In this document: positions 11,027 to 19,698 of the stretch, piece after piece
Numbering within the stretch: the stretch's first letter is position 1
How the letters are laid out: every line of letters starts with the position of its first letter
NCBI RefSeq assembly: GCF_023223525.1
Contig: NZ_JALPRX010000036.1
Span: forward strand, 1-43,659
Reading direction: 5' to 3'
From: Roseomonas acroporae
GTDB lineage: Bacteria; Pseudomonadota; Alphaproteobacteria; Acetobacterales; Acetobacteraceae
DNA: 43,659 nucleotides
The notes under the pieces: generated by a model
Databases searched by the model: none
What the model saw: only the letters and a program-made list of their open reading frames with translations
Told to the model about the DNA's origin: nothing
Program-made: the position numbers and the translations under genes

Positions 11027-12241
11027 ATGATGCGCATGCCGCGCCTCGCAGCCCTTGCCTGCGCCGTCGCGCTCGCCGCGACCGGCGCCAGGGCACAGCT
11101 TTCCGACGACGCGGTACGCATCGGCGTGCTGTCCGACATGAACGGTCCCTACGCCGACTTCGCCGGGCCCGGCTCCGTGGCCGCGGCGCGCATGGCGGTC
11201 GAGGATTTCGGCGGCCGGGTGCTGGGCCGGCCGGTCGAGATCGTCTCCGGCGACCACCAGAACCGCCCCGATGTCGGCGGCGCCCTGGCCCGGCGCTGGT
11301 TCGACGTGGACGGCGTGGACATGGTCACCGACATGCCCAACAGCGCCGTGGCGCTGGCGGTGCAGCAGATCGCGCGCGAGCGCAACCGCGTCTCCATCAA
11401 CACCTCGGCCGTCTCGCCCGAGCTGACCGGCCGCGCCTGCTCGCCCACCGGCTTCCACTGGGTCTCGGACAGCTACGCCTTCGCCCACGGCACCACCCGA
11501 GCGGTGATGAACCAGGGCGACACGAGCTTCTTCTACATCACCGTCGACTACGAGGGCGGCTACGCGCAGGAGCGGGAATCCACCCCCGTGGTGGAGCAGG
11601 GCGGCGGCCGCGTCGCCGGTCGGGTGCGCCACCCGCTCAACACCGCCGACTTCTCCTCCTACCTGCTCCAGGCGCAGGCCTCGCGCGCCCGCGTCGTGGT
11701 GCTGGCCAATGCCGGCACGGACACGGTGAACGCGATCAAGCAGGCCGCCGAATTCGGCCTCGCCCAGCGCGGCCAGCGGCTGATGGGGCTGTTCGTCAAC
11801 ATCACCGACATCCACGCTCTCGGCCTGCGCGCCGCGCGCGGGCTGGTGCTGACGGAAGCCTTCTACTGGGACCGCGACGACGAGACCCGCACCTTCGCCC
11901 GCCGCTTCCAGGAGCGGCACCGCAACGTGCCGACGCAGTACCATGCCGGCGTCTACTCGGCCGTCACCCACTACCTGCGCGCCGTGCAGGCCGCGGGCAC
12001 CGACCGGGGCGACGCGGTGGCGGCGCGCATGCGCGAGCTGCCGGTGGACGACGTGTTCGCGCATGGCGGCACGGTGCGCGCGGACGGGCGCATGGTGCAC
12101 GACATGTACCTGATGGAGGTCAAGCAGCCCGAGCAGTCCACCGGGCCGTGGGACGTGTACCGCATCCTCGCCACCCTGCCCGGCGAGCAGGCCTTCCGGC
12201 CGCTCGCGCAGAGCGCCTGCCCCACGGTGCGCCCGCAATGA
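11027..12241 (+). CDS. Branched-chain amino acid/amide-type ABC substrate-binding protein
   Basis: The 404-residue preprotein has a Sec signal peptide (MPRLAALACAVALAATGARA, cleaved before QLSDD) and a Peripla_BP_6 (Leu/Ile/Val-binding) fold: VRIGVLSDMNGPYADFAG, MAVEDFGGRVLGRPVEIV, and the RVVVLANAGTD segment. The family captures amino acids, amides or aromatic acids for LivHMGF-type ABC transporters. No permease or ATPase gene is in the window, so it may serve a transporter elsewhere. I chose the second ATG of MSRMM because GGGAGG lies 9 nt before it; the upstream ATG abuts that site. The stop overlaps the next start (ATGA). Confidence 0.87.
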   Translation: MMRMPRLAALACAVALAATGARAQLSDDAVRIGVLSDMNGPYADFAGPGSVAAARMAVEDFGGRVLGRPVEIVSGDHQNRPDVGGALARRWFDVDGVDMVTDMPNSAVALAVQQIARERNRVSINTSAVSPELTGRACSPTGFHWVSDSYAFAHGTTRAVMNQGDTSFFYITVDYEGGYAQERESTPVVEQGGGRVAGRVRHPLNTADFSSYLLQAQASRARVVVLANAGTDTVNAIKQAAEFGLAQRGQRLMGLFVNITDIHALGLRAARGLVLTEAFYWDRDDETRTFARRFQERHRNVPTQYHAGVYSAVTHYLRAVQAAGTDRGDAVAARMRELPVDDVFAHGGTVRADGRMVHDMYLMEVKQPEQSTGPWDVYRILATLPGEQAFRPLAQSACPTVRPQ

Positions 12242-13188
12242 GCGGCCCGGCGACCTCCCATCCGGCGGCGACCGGGATCGGGCCGATCGGCTTCGTCGGC
12301 CTCGGCGTGATGGGCGCCGAGATGGTGCGGCGGCTGATCGGGCACGGCCACGTGCTGCACGTCCACGACATCGCCCCGGCGGCGGTGGCGGCGGCGGTGC
12401 GCCTCGGCGCCACCGCGCACGACTCGCCCGCCGCCGTGGCCGACGCGGCCCCGACCGTGCTGGTCAGCCTGCCGACGCCGGAGGTGGTGCGGCAGGTGGC
12501 GCTCGGCCCCGGCGGCCTGATCGAGGGCGGGCGCCTCGCCACCTACGTGGACCTCTCCACCACCGGCGCCGTGGTGGCGAGCGCAGTGGCCGAGGGGCTG
12601 GCGGCGCGCGGCGTCGTCTCGCTCGACGCGCCGGTGAGCGGCGGCGTCGCCGGGGCGGCGGCCGGCACGCTCGCGGTGATGGCGGCGGGCGACCCGGCCG
12701 CCTTCGAGCGGCTGCGGCCGGTGCTGGAGGTGATCGGCAGCCGCACCACCTACGTGGGCGGGCAGGTCGGCCAGGGGCAGACGCTGAAGCTGGTCAACAA
12801 CCTGCTCTGCGCCACCGCCTGGGCGGCGGCCTGCGAGGCGCTGGTGATGGGGGCGCGGGCCGGCATCGACCCGGCGCTGATGACCCGCGTCATCAACGAG
12901 AGCAGCGGCCGCTCCTTCTCGACGGAGCGCTTCGTGCCCGGCGCGGTGCTGGAGCGGCGCTTCGACTTCGGCTTCCGGCTGGCGCTGATGCGCAAGGACA
13001 TGCGCCTGGCGCTGGAGGAGGCGGCGGCGCTGGGCGTCAGCATGAGCACCTCGCAGGCGGCGCGCCAACTCTACGACGCGGCGCTGGCGCAGGAGGAACG
13101 GGCGCAGGAGGGACCGGCCCCGGACGTGACGGCGCTGATCCGATTGCTGGAGGAACGGGGCGGCGCCGAGGTCAGGGCGATGGGCTGA
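12238..13188 (+). CDS. 3-hydroxyisobutyrate dehydrogenase-family NAD(P)-dependent reductase
   Basis: A 316-residue beta-hydroxyacid dehydrogenase. It shows the dinucleotide-binding motif GLGVMG (21-26), the substrate-binding motif DAPVSGGVAGA (130-140) and the catalytic lysine K184 in GQTLKLVNNLL. The family includes 3-hydroxyisobutyrate dehydrogenase, tartronate semialdehyde reductase and L-threonate dehydrogenase; sequence reading cannot choose among them. The start overlaps the stop of the binding-protein gene (ATGA), so the two are co-translated and probably share a substrate pathway. Confidence 0.88.
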   Translation: MSGPATSHPAATGIGPIGFVGLGVMGAEMVRRLIGHGHVLHVHDIAPAAVAAAVRLGATAHDSPAAVADAAPTVLVSLPTPEVVRQVALGPGGLIEGGRLATYVDLSTTGAVVASAVAEGLAARGVVSLDAPVSGGVAGAAAGTLAVMAAGDPAAFERLRPVLEVIGSRTTYVGGQVGQGQTLKLVNNLLCATAWAAACEALVMGARAGIDPALMTRVINESSGRSFSTERFVPGAVLERRFDFGFRLALMRKDMRLALEEAAALGVSMSTSQAARQLYDAALAQEERAQEGPAPDVTALIRLLEERGGAEVRAMG

Positions 13189-13362
13189 GGCGGCGTGCCC
13201 GTGGCCCCGGGGCCGGCCGCGTGCGGCAGGGCCCGGCCTGGCCGCCGCATGCCGCGCCGGATGCCGCGCCGGATGCGCGCCCGCCGGCGCGTTCCCCGCC
13301 CGGCGCCGTTCGCCACCCGACACGTGACGCCGGGCGGGCGGCCTGCCCGCCGCGGGCGGTCC

Positions 13363-13833
13363 TCAGAGCCATGGCGGCCGCACCCGGAACAGGTGCAGCC
13401 CGGTCGCGAGCAGCAGCAGGCCGACGATCAGCGGCTCCCCCACCCCGCCGGTGCGGCAGAGCGGCACCGCCACGGTCCAGCGCAGCGGCCAAGCGAGGCG
13501 CAGGCCGCGCGGCGTCAGCAGGTCGGCGGCCAGGTGCGAGAGGTAGCCCACGGCGAGCGGCGTCCAGAAGGCGCGCGCGCGCAGCAGCACGAGGCAGAGC
13601 GCGATCGCGAGCAGCGAATGGGTCAGGCCGCGATGGCTGAAGAACATGGCGATGGGCTTGGAGAGCAGCGTCGTGTGCTGCCCGACCCAGGAGCGCGGGT
13701 GATCGATGTCCGGCAGCAGCGCCCCGAGCGCCGCGAGGCCGAGCGCGATCGGTTCGGTCTGTGGCAGGTGCAGCAGCGGCGCGGCCCAGAACCACGCCAC
13801 CATGCCGACCACGACATGCGAGCCGGCCATCAT
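13363..13833 (-). CDS. YdjM-like inner-membrane metal-dependent hydrolase
   Basis: A 156-residue membrane protein with the histidine/aspartate signature of the YdjM/DUF457 family: LGALLPDIDHPRSW, FFSHRGLTHSLLAI and GYLSHLAADLLTPRG, separated by hydrophobic helices. The conserved His/Asp residues suggest a metal site facing the membrane. Precise reactions of the family are poorly known, with links to membrane stress. The start is set at MMAGSHVVVG, the usual family N-terminus; the frame runs open further upstream (another ATG near 14022) with an Arg-rich, unlikely extension. No operon partner. Confidence 0.82.
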   Translation of the reverse strand: MMAGSHVVVGMVAWFWAAPLLHLPQTEPIALGLAALGALLPDIDHPRSWVGQHTTLLSKPIAMFFSHRGLTHSLLAIALCLVLLRARAFWTPLAVGYLSHLAADLLTPRGLRLAWPLRWTVAVPLCRTGGVGEPLIVGLLLLATGLHLFRVRPPWL

Positions 13834-14242
13834 CGCCGCGCTGTCCCGGCCCGGTCCGCGCCTTGCCACCCGCGCCCCGAATGTTCCCGGCACGCTGCCG
13901 GCATGGCCAATTTCCCCAAGGATTCCGCCGATTCGCGGGCTGCGCCGGCGCCGGCACCCTGGGGCCGCACAACCGTCGGCGGAAGGGGCGTTCCGCCGCC
14001 GGCGTTGCTTTTTTGTACCCATCCGCCACGTGGCACCACGGCTCCCGCGCGCGAATGCCCGAGGCATCCCGTGCGCCCGCGATGGTCCGCCCACGCGCCG
14101 GGCGTTGGGGGTGTCGGGATGCTCCCCGCTTGCTCCCCCGGTGTGCCCCGTGTCGCGACACGCCGCTTGTCCCCCGGCTGTGGAATGCCAGCCCTCCGCC
14201 CGCGCCGCTTCCCGCCCGGCCGCCGCGATGAGAGGTTGCCGG
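13834..14242. other. Intergenic region between YdjM-like and nitroreductase genes
   Basis: About 410 bp between divergent genes. It contains a plus-strand hairpin with a downstream T-run (annotated separately) and several long shadow frames on both strands. I see no convincing small gene, RNA gene or promoter match. The T-run (14009-14014) is unusual here and could also be part of a leader. Confidence 0.4.
13977..14014 (+). terminator. Orphan hairpin with T-tract
   Basis: CGGCGGAA and TTCCGCCG form an 8-bp stem with loop GGGGCG, followed after 10 nt by six thymines. It reads as a plus-strand intrinsic terminator with an over-long gap. The nearest plus-strand gene ends about 790 bp upstream, so what it would terminate is unclear. 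Confidence 0.3.
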
Positions 14243-15145
14243 ATGCCCGCCGATCCCGATGCCCTGCTGCGCCGGCGCTACGGCCTCCCCGAGGCGGCGC
14301 CGACCGCCGACGGCAGCGCCGCGGCGGTGGATTCCCTGGCCGCCCCCCTACCCGCTCCCCTGGCCGATCCCCAGCCCGGCCCCCTGGCCAACCCCCTTCC
14401 CGATGCCACCGCCGCGATCCTCGGCCGCAGCGTCACCCGCTGCTACGCCGCGACCCCGGTGCCGGAGCCGCTGCTCGACACGCTGCTGGCCTGCGCCCAG
14501 TCGGCGCCCTCGAAGTCGGACCTGCAGCAGTATTCCATCCTGGTCCTGCGCGACCCGGCGCGCATCGCCGCCGTGGCCGACTGGATCGGGACCATGCCCT
14601 GGATCAAGGCAGCGCCCGTGCTGCTGGTGTTCTGTGGCGACATGCGGCGCGGCCAGCGCGTCTGCGCCCTGCACGGGAGGGAGCATGCCAACAACAACCT
14701 CGACACCTTCCTCAACACGGCGGTGGACGCGGCGCTCGCCATGGCCCATCTGATGGCGGCGGCGGACGCGATGGGGCTCGGCACCTGCCCGATCTCCTAC
14801 GTCCGCAGCCATATCGAGAAGGTTTCCCCCCTACTCGGCCTGCCGCGCGGCGTGTATCCCGTGGCCGGGCTGACGCTGGGTTGGCCCGTGGCCCGCGAGC
14901 GCGTCTCGCCCCGGCTGCCGCCGCGCGTGGTGGTGCACCGCGAACGCTACGACGACACGATGCTGGAGGCTGTCCTGCCCGACTACGACGCCGCGCGCCC
15001 GCCGGCCAGGCCGCGCTACCCCGACGTGCACGGCCCGAAGCCGGCGGGCTGCGCCTGGTCCGAGAACATGGCCCGGCAGCTTTCGGTGCCCGAGCGCTTC
15101 GGCTTCGCCGCCTGGCTCCGCGGAAGGGGGTTCGACCTTGTCTGA
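14243..15145 (+). CDS. Nitroreductase-family FMN oxidoreductase
   Basis: A 300-residue protein of the NfsA/FRP-like nitroreductase family. It has the FMN-binding start RSVTRCYAATPVPE, SAPSKSDLQQYSILV, the helix LNTAVDAALAMAHLMAAADAMGLGTC and the LGLPRGVYPVAGLTLGWP segment typical of NADPH-dependent members. It probably reduces quinones or nitro compounds in the cytoplasm. Residues ~33-55 form a low-complexity Pro/Leu/Ala stretch (PLPAPLADPQPGPLANPLPD) just before the domain, absent from ordinary family members. The start has AGAGG 7 nt upstream; another in-frame ATG lies 15 nt earlier. The next gene overlaps by 8 nt. Confidence 0.87.
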   Translation: MPADPDALLRRRYGLPEAAPTADGSAAAVDSLAAPLPAPLADPQPGPLANPLPDATAAILGRSVTRCYAATPVPEPLLDTLLACAQSAPSKSDLQQYSILVLRDPARIAAVADWIGTMPWIKAAPVLLVFCGDMRRGQRVCALHGREHANNNLDTFLNTAVDAALAMAHLMAAADAMGLGTCPISYVRSHIEKVSPLLGLPRGVYPVAGLTLGWPVARERVSPRLPPRVVVHRERYDDTMLEAVLPDYDAARPPARPRYPDVHGPKPAGCAWSENMARQLSVPERFGFAAWLRGRGFDLV

Positions 15146-15854
15146 CACGCTGCTCGCCCCGACCGATCCCGCCCTCCCGGACGCGACCGCCGCCCCCCGG
15201 GTGGAGGGCCCGCCGCGCACCACGAAGCGCGCCGTGCAGCCGAAGAACGCGGCCACGGTGATCCTGTGGCGCGGCCGGCCGGAGGCGCCCGAGATCCTGA
15301 TGGGGCTGCGCTCCGCCCGGCACCGATTCATGCCGCACCGGCTGGTCTTCCCCGGCGGCCGGGTGGACCGCGCCGACCACACCGCCAAGGCGGCGAGCGA
15401 GCTGCGCCCGGTCGTGCAGGAGATGCTGGCGCGCAAGGCGACGCCGGGCCTGGCCCGGGCGCTGGCCGTCGCGGCGGTGCGCGAGCTGTTCGAGGAGACC
15501 GGGCTGCGCCTGGGCCCGGCCGGGCCGAAGGGCGGCGTGCTGCCGGACCTCGCGAAGCTCGACTATCTCTGCCGCGCGGTGACGCCGCCCTCGCGCTCCA
15601 TCCGCTTCAACGCCCGCTTCCTGATCGCCCCGGCCGAGGCCGCCGAGGGCGAGATCGCGGGCTCGGGCGAGCTGGAGACGCTGCGCTTCTTCGGCATCGA
15701 GGAGGCGCTCGCCTCGCAGGCGGCGCCGATCACGGCGATGGTGCTGAACGAGTTCCGCGAGTGGCTGGCCCTGCCGCCGGCGCGGCGCGACCACCGCCAG
15801 CTCATCGCCTACCGGGGCATGGACCAGCGTCTGCCGGAGGCGGGCGAGGGCTGA
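15138..15854 (+). CDS. NUDIX hydrolase
   Basis: A 238-residue NUDIX protein. FPGG (71-74) opens the box and AVRELFEETGL (113-123) provides the catalytic REUxEExGU core with E116, E119 and E120. An insertion of ~35 residues separates the two halves, as in NUDT19/CoA-diphosphatase-like relatives. It likely hydrolyses a nucleoside diphosphate linked to another moiety (CoA or nucleotide sugar); the substrate is unassigned. The start is a TTG overlapping the nitroreductase stop by 8 nt with GGAAGGGGG 7 nt upstream, which implies translational coupling. Confidence 0.85.
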   Translation: MSDTLLAPTDPALPDATAAPRVEGPPRTTKRAVQPKNAATVILWRGRPEAPEILMGLRSARHRFMPHRLVFPGGRVDRADHTAKAASELRPVVQEMLARKATPGLARALAVAAVRELFEETGLRLGPAGPKGGVLPDLAKLDYLCRAVTPPSRSIRFNARFLIAPAEAAEGEIAGSGELETLRFFGIEEALASQAAPITAMVLNEFREWLALPPARRDHRQLIAYRGMDQRLPEAGEG

Positions 15855-15863
15855 CGGCGCGGT

Positions 15864-16083
15864 TCCGGGGCTCCGCCCCGGACCCCGGCAGGGGCCTTGC
15901 CCCTGCACCCCACCCCAGCAGGGGCTTCGCCCCTGCACCCCACCAAAGGGCGAAGCCCCTTTGGAAACCCCGTCCGGACAGGCACCCGGGCTGTCTCAAC
16001 GTCCCGGACCCGGGCGAAGAGAGGTGCAGGAGGGCCTCGCCCTCCTGCCGGGATGGGTCCGGGAAGGGCGGCGCCCTTCCCGG
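15864..16083. repeat. Cluster of six short-loop hairpins
   Basis: Within 220 bp there are six perfect inverted repeats. Five have 3-nt loops: TCCGGGGC/GCCCCGGA (15864-15882), CAGGGGC/GCCCCTG (15889-15905 and 15919-15935), CAGGAGGGC/GCCCTCCTG (16027-16047) and CCGGGAAGGGC/GCCCTTCCCGG (16059-16083). AAAGGG/CCCTTT (15945-15962) has a 6-nt loop. The second and third lie in a 26-bp direct repeat (offset 30 bp, two mismatches). The first hairpins probably also end the NUDIX transcript. The rest of this 337-bp spacer shows no gene. Confidence 0.75.
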
Positions 16084-16191
16084 TGCCGACCCGTCTCCAT
16101 GCAGCCCGGCGGGCTGCCGGCGCCTTGGCGCCGTTCCCGGCCGCCCCCATTCTCTCCCGCCTCGGCGCCCGCGCCGCAACGGGAGATCCCC

Positions 16192-16536
16192 ATGAGCGAA
16201 CCGTCCGTGCTGCTGGTCAGCATCACCGTCGACGACGAGACGCATGCGCTGCGCATGGCGGAACGGCTGGTGATGGAGCACTTGGCCGCCTCGGCCAACG
16301 TGCAGGCGGCGCACACGTCCTTCCGCCTGGAGCACGGCCAGCTCGTCGAGTACCAGGAGACGTCGATACGCGCCACGACCACCACGGCGCGGTTCGACGC
16401 GCTGTGCGAGCGCGTCTCGACGATGCCGGGGATCGTGATGCCCGGGATCAGCGCCACGCCGCTGACCATGTCGCATCCCCGCTTCGAGCCGTGGATCCAC
16501 GCGGTGCTGGAAGCCTGCAAGGCCAGGGCGGCGTAG
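16192..16536 (+). CDS. CutA1-like (P-II-fold) divalent-ion tolerance protein
   Basis: A 114-residue protein aligned by eye over its whole length with CutA1: VLLVSITVDDETHALRMAERLVMEHLAASANVQ corresponds to the family's N-terminal strand and ERLAACVN helix, and ETSIRATTTTARFDALCERV to the central KT....F..L segment. The usual HPYExP motif is replaced by MPGIVMPGISA, and the Cys of the LAACVN region is Ser, so it is a divergent member. CutA forms stable trimers, and its link to copper tolerance is weak. GGGAGA lies 5 nt before the ATG. It stands alone between structured spacers. Confidence 0.7.
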   Translation: MSEPSVLLVSITVDDETHALRMAERLVMEHLAASANVQAAHTSFRLEHGQLVEYQETSIRATTTTARFDALCERVSTMPGIVMPGISATPLTMSHPRFEPWIHAVLEACKARAA

Positions 16537-16562
16537 CGGGCGGGTGCCGCCGCCCCGGCCGC

Positions 16563-16697
16563 GCGAAGCGGTCGGGCGGCTCACCCCCTACATGCCGCCC
16601 ATGTCGTCCGGCCCGCCGCCGCCCGCCTCATGCGAAGCGGTCGGGCGGCGCGCTCCCCTACATCCCGCCGATGTAGTTGGGCCCGCCGCCGCCCTCC
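16563..16697. repeat. Tandem duplication of the ETF-QO gene 3' end
   Basis: Two imperfect copies about 69-70 bp apart each hold gcgaagcggtcgggcgg, then cccctacat, then gcccgccgccgcc. The copy at 16632-16697 contains the real last codons and TAG of the ETF-QO gene. The copy at 16563-16630, downstream of that stop, still reads GGGGPDDMGGM-stop on the minus strand against GGGGPNYIGGM-stop in the gene. Confidence 0.75.
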
Positions 16698-18376
16698 GGG
16701 GTGGTCCAGTCGATGTTCTGCGACGGGTCCTTGATGTCGCAGGTCTTGCAGTGCACGCAGTTCTGCGCGTTGATCACGAGGCGCGCGCCGGCGCCGCCCG
16801 CCTCCACCTCGGCGCCCGGGCCGGTGGCCTCGGCGTCCGGCGTGCCCTTCAGCTCCCGCTCCGCCTCCGGCCCCACCGCCTCGTACACGGCGGCCGGGCA
16901 GTAGCGGCTCTCGGGGCTGCGGAACTCGTCCCAGTTCACGCCCTTCCAGCGGCCCGGGTCGCGCAGCTTCAGGTGCGCCGGCTGGTCCTCCTCGTGGTTG
17001 GTGTTCGACAGGAACACCGAGGAGAGCCGGTCGAAGGTCAGCTTGCCGTCCGGCTTCGGGTAGGCGATGCGCGGCGCGTCCTTCGCCTTCTTCAGCGACT
17101 CGTTGTCGGGGTGGTGGGTCATCGTCCACGGCGCCTTGCCGCGGAAGACGTAGGTGTCGAGCGCGTTCAGCGCGATGCCGCCGTAGAGGCCGAATTTCGC
17201 GAAGGCCGGCCGCACGTTGCGCACCGCCTTCAGCTCCTCGTAGACCCAGCTCCTCTCCAGCGCCGCCGGGTAGGCGTCGAGCAGCTCGGGCCGGCTCTCC
17301 TGCCCGAGCGCCGCGGCCACCGCCTCGGCCGCCACCATGCCGCTCTTCATCGCGGTGTGGGTGCCCTTGATCTTGGGCACGTTGAGGAAGCCCGCCGTGT
17401 CGCCGATCAGCGCGCCGCCCGGGAAGACCAGCTTCGGGATGGCCTGGAAGCCGCCCTCGTTCAGCGCGCGGGCGCCGTAGGCGATGCGCTTGCCCCCCTC
17501 CAGCATGGCGCGCACGGCGGGGTGCGTCTTGAAGCGCTGGAACTCGTCGAAGGGCGAGAGCCAGGGATTCGGGTAGTCCAGCCCGACCACGAAGCCGATC
17601 GAGACCAGGTTCTCGCCCAGCATGTAGAGCCAGGAGCCGCCATAGGTGTCGGAGGCGAGCGGCCATCCCGTGGAGTGCCAGACCAGCCCCGGCGTGTGCC
17701 TCTCCTTCGGGATCTCCCACAGCTCCTTCATGCCGAGGGCGAAGGTCTGCGGCGCCACGCCCTTGCGCAGGTCGTAGCGCTCGAACAGCTTCTTGGTCAG
17801 CGAGCCGCGGCAGCCCTCGGCGAGCAGCGTGTAGGTGGCGCGCAGTTCCATGCCCGGCTGGAAGTTCGGGCCCGGCCGGCCTTCCCTGGTGATGCCCTGG
17901 TCGCCGGTGATGACGCCCTTCACCACGCCGTCCTCGATGATGGTCGAGGCCGCCGCGAAGCCCGGGTAGATTTCCACCCCCAACGCCTCGGCCTTGGCGC
18001 CGAGCCAGCGGCAGACATTGCCCAGGCTGACGATGTAGTTGCCGTGGTTGTTCATCTGCGGCGGCGTCGGCAGCTTGTAGGCCTTCGTCGCCGTCAGCAG
18101 CATGAAGCGGTCGTCGCCGGCGGGGGTGGCCAGGGCGGGCGGATCGTCGCGCCAATCGGGGATCAGCTCGTCGAGCGCGCGGGGCTCCAGCACGGCGCCG
18201 GAGAGGATGTGGGCACCGACCTCGCTGCCCTTCTCCACCACGCAGACGGCGGCGTCCGGCGCGAGCTGCTTGAGGCGGATCGCGGCGGCCAGGCCGGAGG
18301 GGCCCGCACCCACGATCAGCACATCGAACTCCATCGACTCCCGCTCGATGGCGTCCGCCGCCCCTGCTTCCGACAT
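16658..18376 (-). CDS. Electron transfer flavoprotein-ubiquinone oxidoreductase (ETF-QO)
   Basis: A 572-residue enzyme that passes electrons from reduced ETF to ubiquinone at the inner membrane, which is how the acyl-CoA dehydrogenases in this window feed the respiratory chain. The FAD motif VLIVGAGPSGLAAAIRLKQL lies near residues 18-37. The C-terminal 4Fe-4S site has all four ligands, YCPAAVYE plus CVHCKTCDIKDPSQNIDW, and ends GGGGPNYIGGM like mitochondrial ETFDH. GAGGAGGG lies 6 nt upstream of the chosen ATG. ETF itself is not encoded here. Its 3' end is duplicated just downstream. Confidence 0.96.
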   Translation of the reverse strand: MSEAGAADAIERESMEFDVLIVGAGPSGLAAAIRLKQLAPDAAVCVVEKGSEVGAHILSGAVLEPRALDELIPDWRDDPPALATPAGDDRFMLLTATKAYKLPTPPQMNNHGNYIVSLGNVCRWLGAKAEALGVEIYPGFAAASTIIEDGVVKGVITGDQGITREGRPGPNFQPGMELRATYTLLAEGCRGSLTKKLFERYDLRKGVAPQTFALGMKELWEIPKERHTPGLVWHSTGWPLASDTYGGSWLYMLGENLVSIGFVVGLDYPNPWLSPFDEFQRFKTHPAVRAMLEGGKRIAYGARALNEGGFQAIPKLVFPGGALIGDTAGFLNVPKIKGTHTAMKSGMVAAEAVAAALGQESRPELLDAYPAALERSWVYEELKAVRNVRPAFAKFGLYGGIALNALDTYVFRGKAPWTMTHHPDNESLKKAKDAPRIAYPKPDGKLTFDRLSSVFLSNTNHEEDQPAHLKLRDPGRWKGVNWDEFRSPESRYCPAAVYEAVGPEAERELKGTPDAEATGPGAEVEAGGAGARLVINAQNCVHCKTCDIKDPSQNIDWTTPEGGGGPNYIGGM

Positions 18377-18569
18377 GCGCGATCCCTCCTCGATTCCTGC
18401 GGGATTTAACGGCTTGGTGGCTTGTGCGTAACCCCGCCTCGCGACGATATCGGCTATCCGCGGCCCGCAGGCCGCCGACCGGCGCGGCGGACGGCCGGGA
18501 CGCAACAAGGCGAGGGCGCGACATGGTCGGGGATCGGTCCGCCGGGAAGACCCGGCCAGCGGCCGGCGG

Positions 18570-19529
18570 ATGGCGGGGTTGAGCGAGCGCGCCGAGCTGC
18601 TGGCGGCGTTGCGCCTGCAGCTCGATTGGGGCGCGGACGAGGCGCTGGACGACCTGCCGGCCGACCGCACCGCCGCCCCGGCCCCGGCGCCCGCCTCGGG
18701 CCCGGCACGCGCCGGCGCCTCGCCGCCCCGTGCCTTGGCGGGCGAGGCGCGGGCCCTGCCCGGCACCGGCATGGCGGCCTCCCTCGCCCGCCCGCCCGTC
18801 CTGCCGCCCGCCGCCCCCGCCCTCGGCGCCCCGGCGGCGAGCCGCGCCGCCGAGGCCGCCGCCGCGGCCGATTCGCTGGACGCGCTGCGTCTCGCCCTGG
18901 CCGGATTCGACAACCCGCTGCGCGAGACCGCCACCAACCTCGTCTTCGCGGACGGCGTGCCGGAGAGCGGGCTGATGTTCCTGGGGGAGGCGCCCGGCGC
19001 CGAGGAGGACCGGCTCGGCCGTCCCTTCGTCGGCCAGTCGGGCCGCCTGCTCGACCGCATGCTGGCCAGCATCGGGCTGGACCGGGCGCGCAATTTCTAC
19101 ATCAGCAACATCCTGCCCTGGCGCCCCCCCGGCAACCGCACCCCGACGGACGCCGAGATCGCCCTGTTCATGCCCTTCGTGCTGCGGCATATCGCGCTGG
19201 TGCGGCCGCGGCATCTGGTGCTGCTCGGCGGCACCGCGGCCAAGGGCATGCTGCGCGCCCGCGAGGGGATCACCCGCCTGCGCGGCCGCTGGCACCGCGT
19301 GTCCCTGCCCGACCCGCCCGCCGGGACCCCGGGCGGCGCGGCTGGCGGGGCGCTCGCCGGGCTGCTTCAGGGCGGCGGCGCCGAGGTGCCGGCGCTGGCC
19401 ACGCTGCACCCGGCCTACCTGCTGCGCACCCCCGGCGCCAAGCGCGACGCCTGGTCGGACCTGCTGCTGCTGCGCCGCACGCTGGACGCCGCGGCGACGA
19501 CCGGGAATGACGGCGAGACCGCGGATTGA
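18570..19529 (+). CDS. Uracil-DNA glycosylase, family 4-like, lacking Fe-S cysteines
   Basis: A 319-residue protein that removes uracil from DNA. Motif 1 is GEAPGAEED (139-147), followed by [31 protein letters not shown], and motif 3 HPAYLLR with His280. Residues ~30-100 are Ala/Pro-rich and probably disordered. The protein contains no cysteine at all, whereas classical family 4 enzymes bind a 4Fe-4S cluster through four; positions usually CN and KCRPPGNR read SN and PWRPPGNR. To my knowledge this form is common in alphaproteobacteria. It is divergent from the ETF-QO gene, and the start is the ATG of [10 protein letters not shown]. Confidence 0.87.
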   Translation: MAGLSERAELLAALRLQLDWGADEALDDLPADRTAAPAPAPASGPARAGASPPRALAGEARALPGTGMAASLARPPVLPPAAPALGAPAASRAAEAAAAADSLDALRLALAGFDNPLRETATNLVFADGVPESGLMFLGEAPGAEEDRLGRPFVGQSGRLLDRMLASIGLDRARNFYISNILPWRPPGNRTPTDAEIALFMPFVLRHIALVRPRHLVLLGGTAAKGMLRAREGITRLRGRWHRVSLPDPPAGTPGGAAGGALAGLLQGGGAEVPALATLHPAYLLRTPGAKRDAWSDLLLLRRTLDAAATTGNDGETAD

Positions 19530-19698
19530 TCGCCCGCGGCATCGATCTGTAAACGGTTTCAGCAGGCCGCCTCACAAGAAGGTGAATGGAACCAGGAGTC
19601 TAAGTCCCTGGAATTCCGCGCTCAATCATTGCGCGCATGCTAAATTATGAAGCTTTTCGCTTGCCTCGGGGGCTTTCGGCCCGCTAACGGGGCGCGCC

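Noticed and set aside
13834-14094. N-terminal extension of the YdjM-like hydrolase (start near 14022)
   Set aside because: The extra residues are Arg-rich (KKQRRRRN) and precede the usual family start; the T-run in the DNA explains the lysines.
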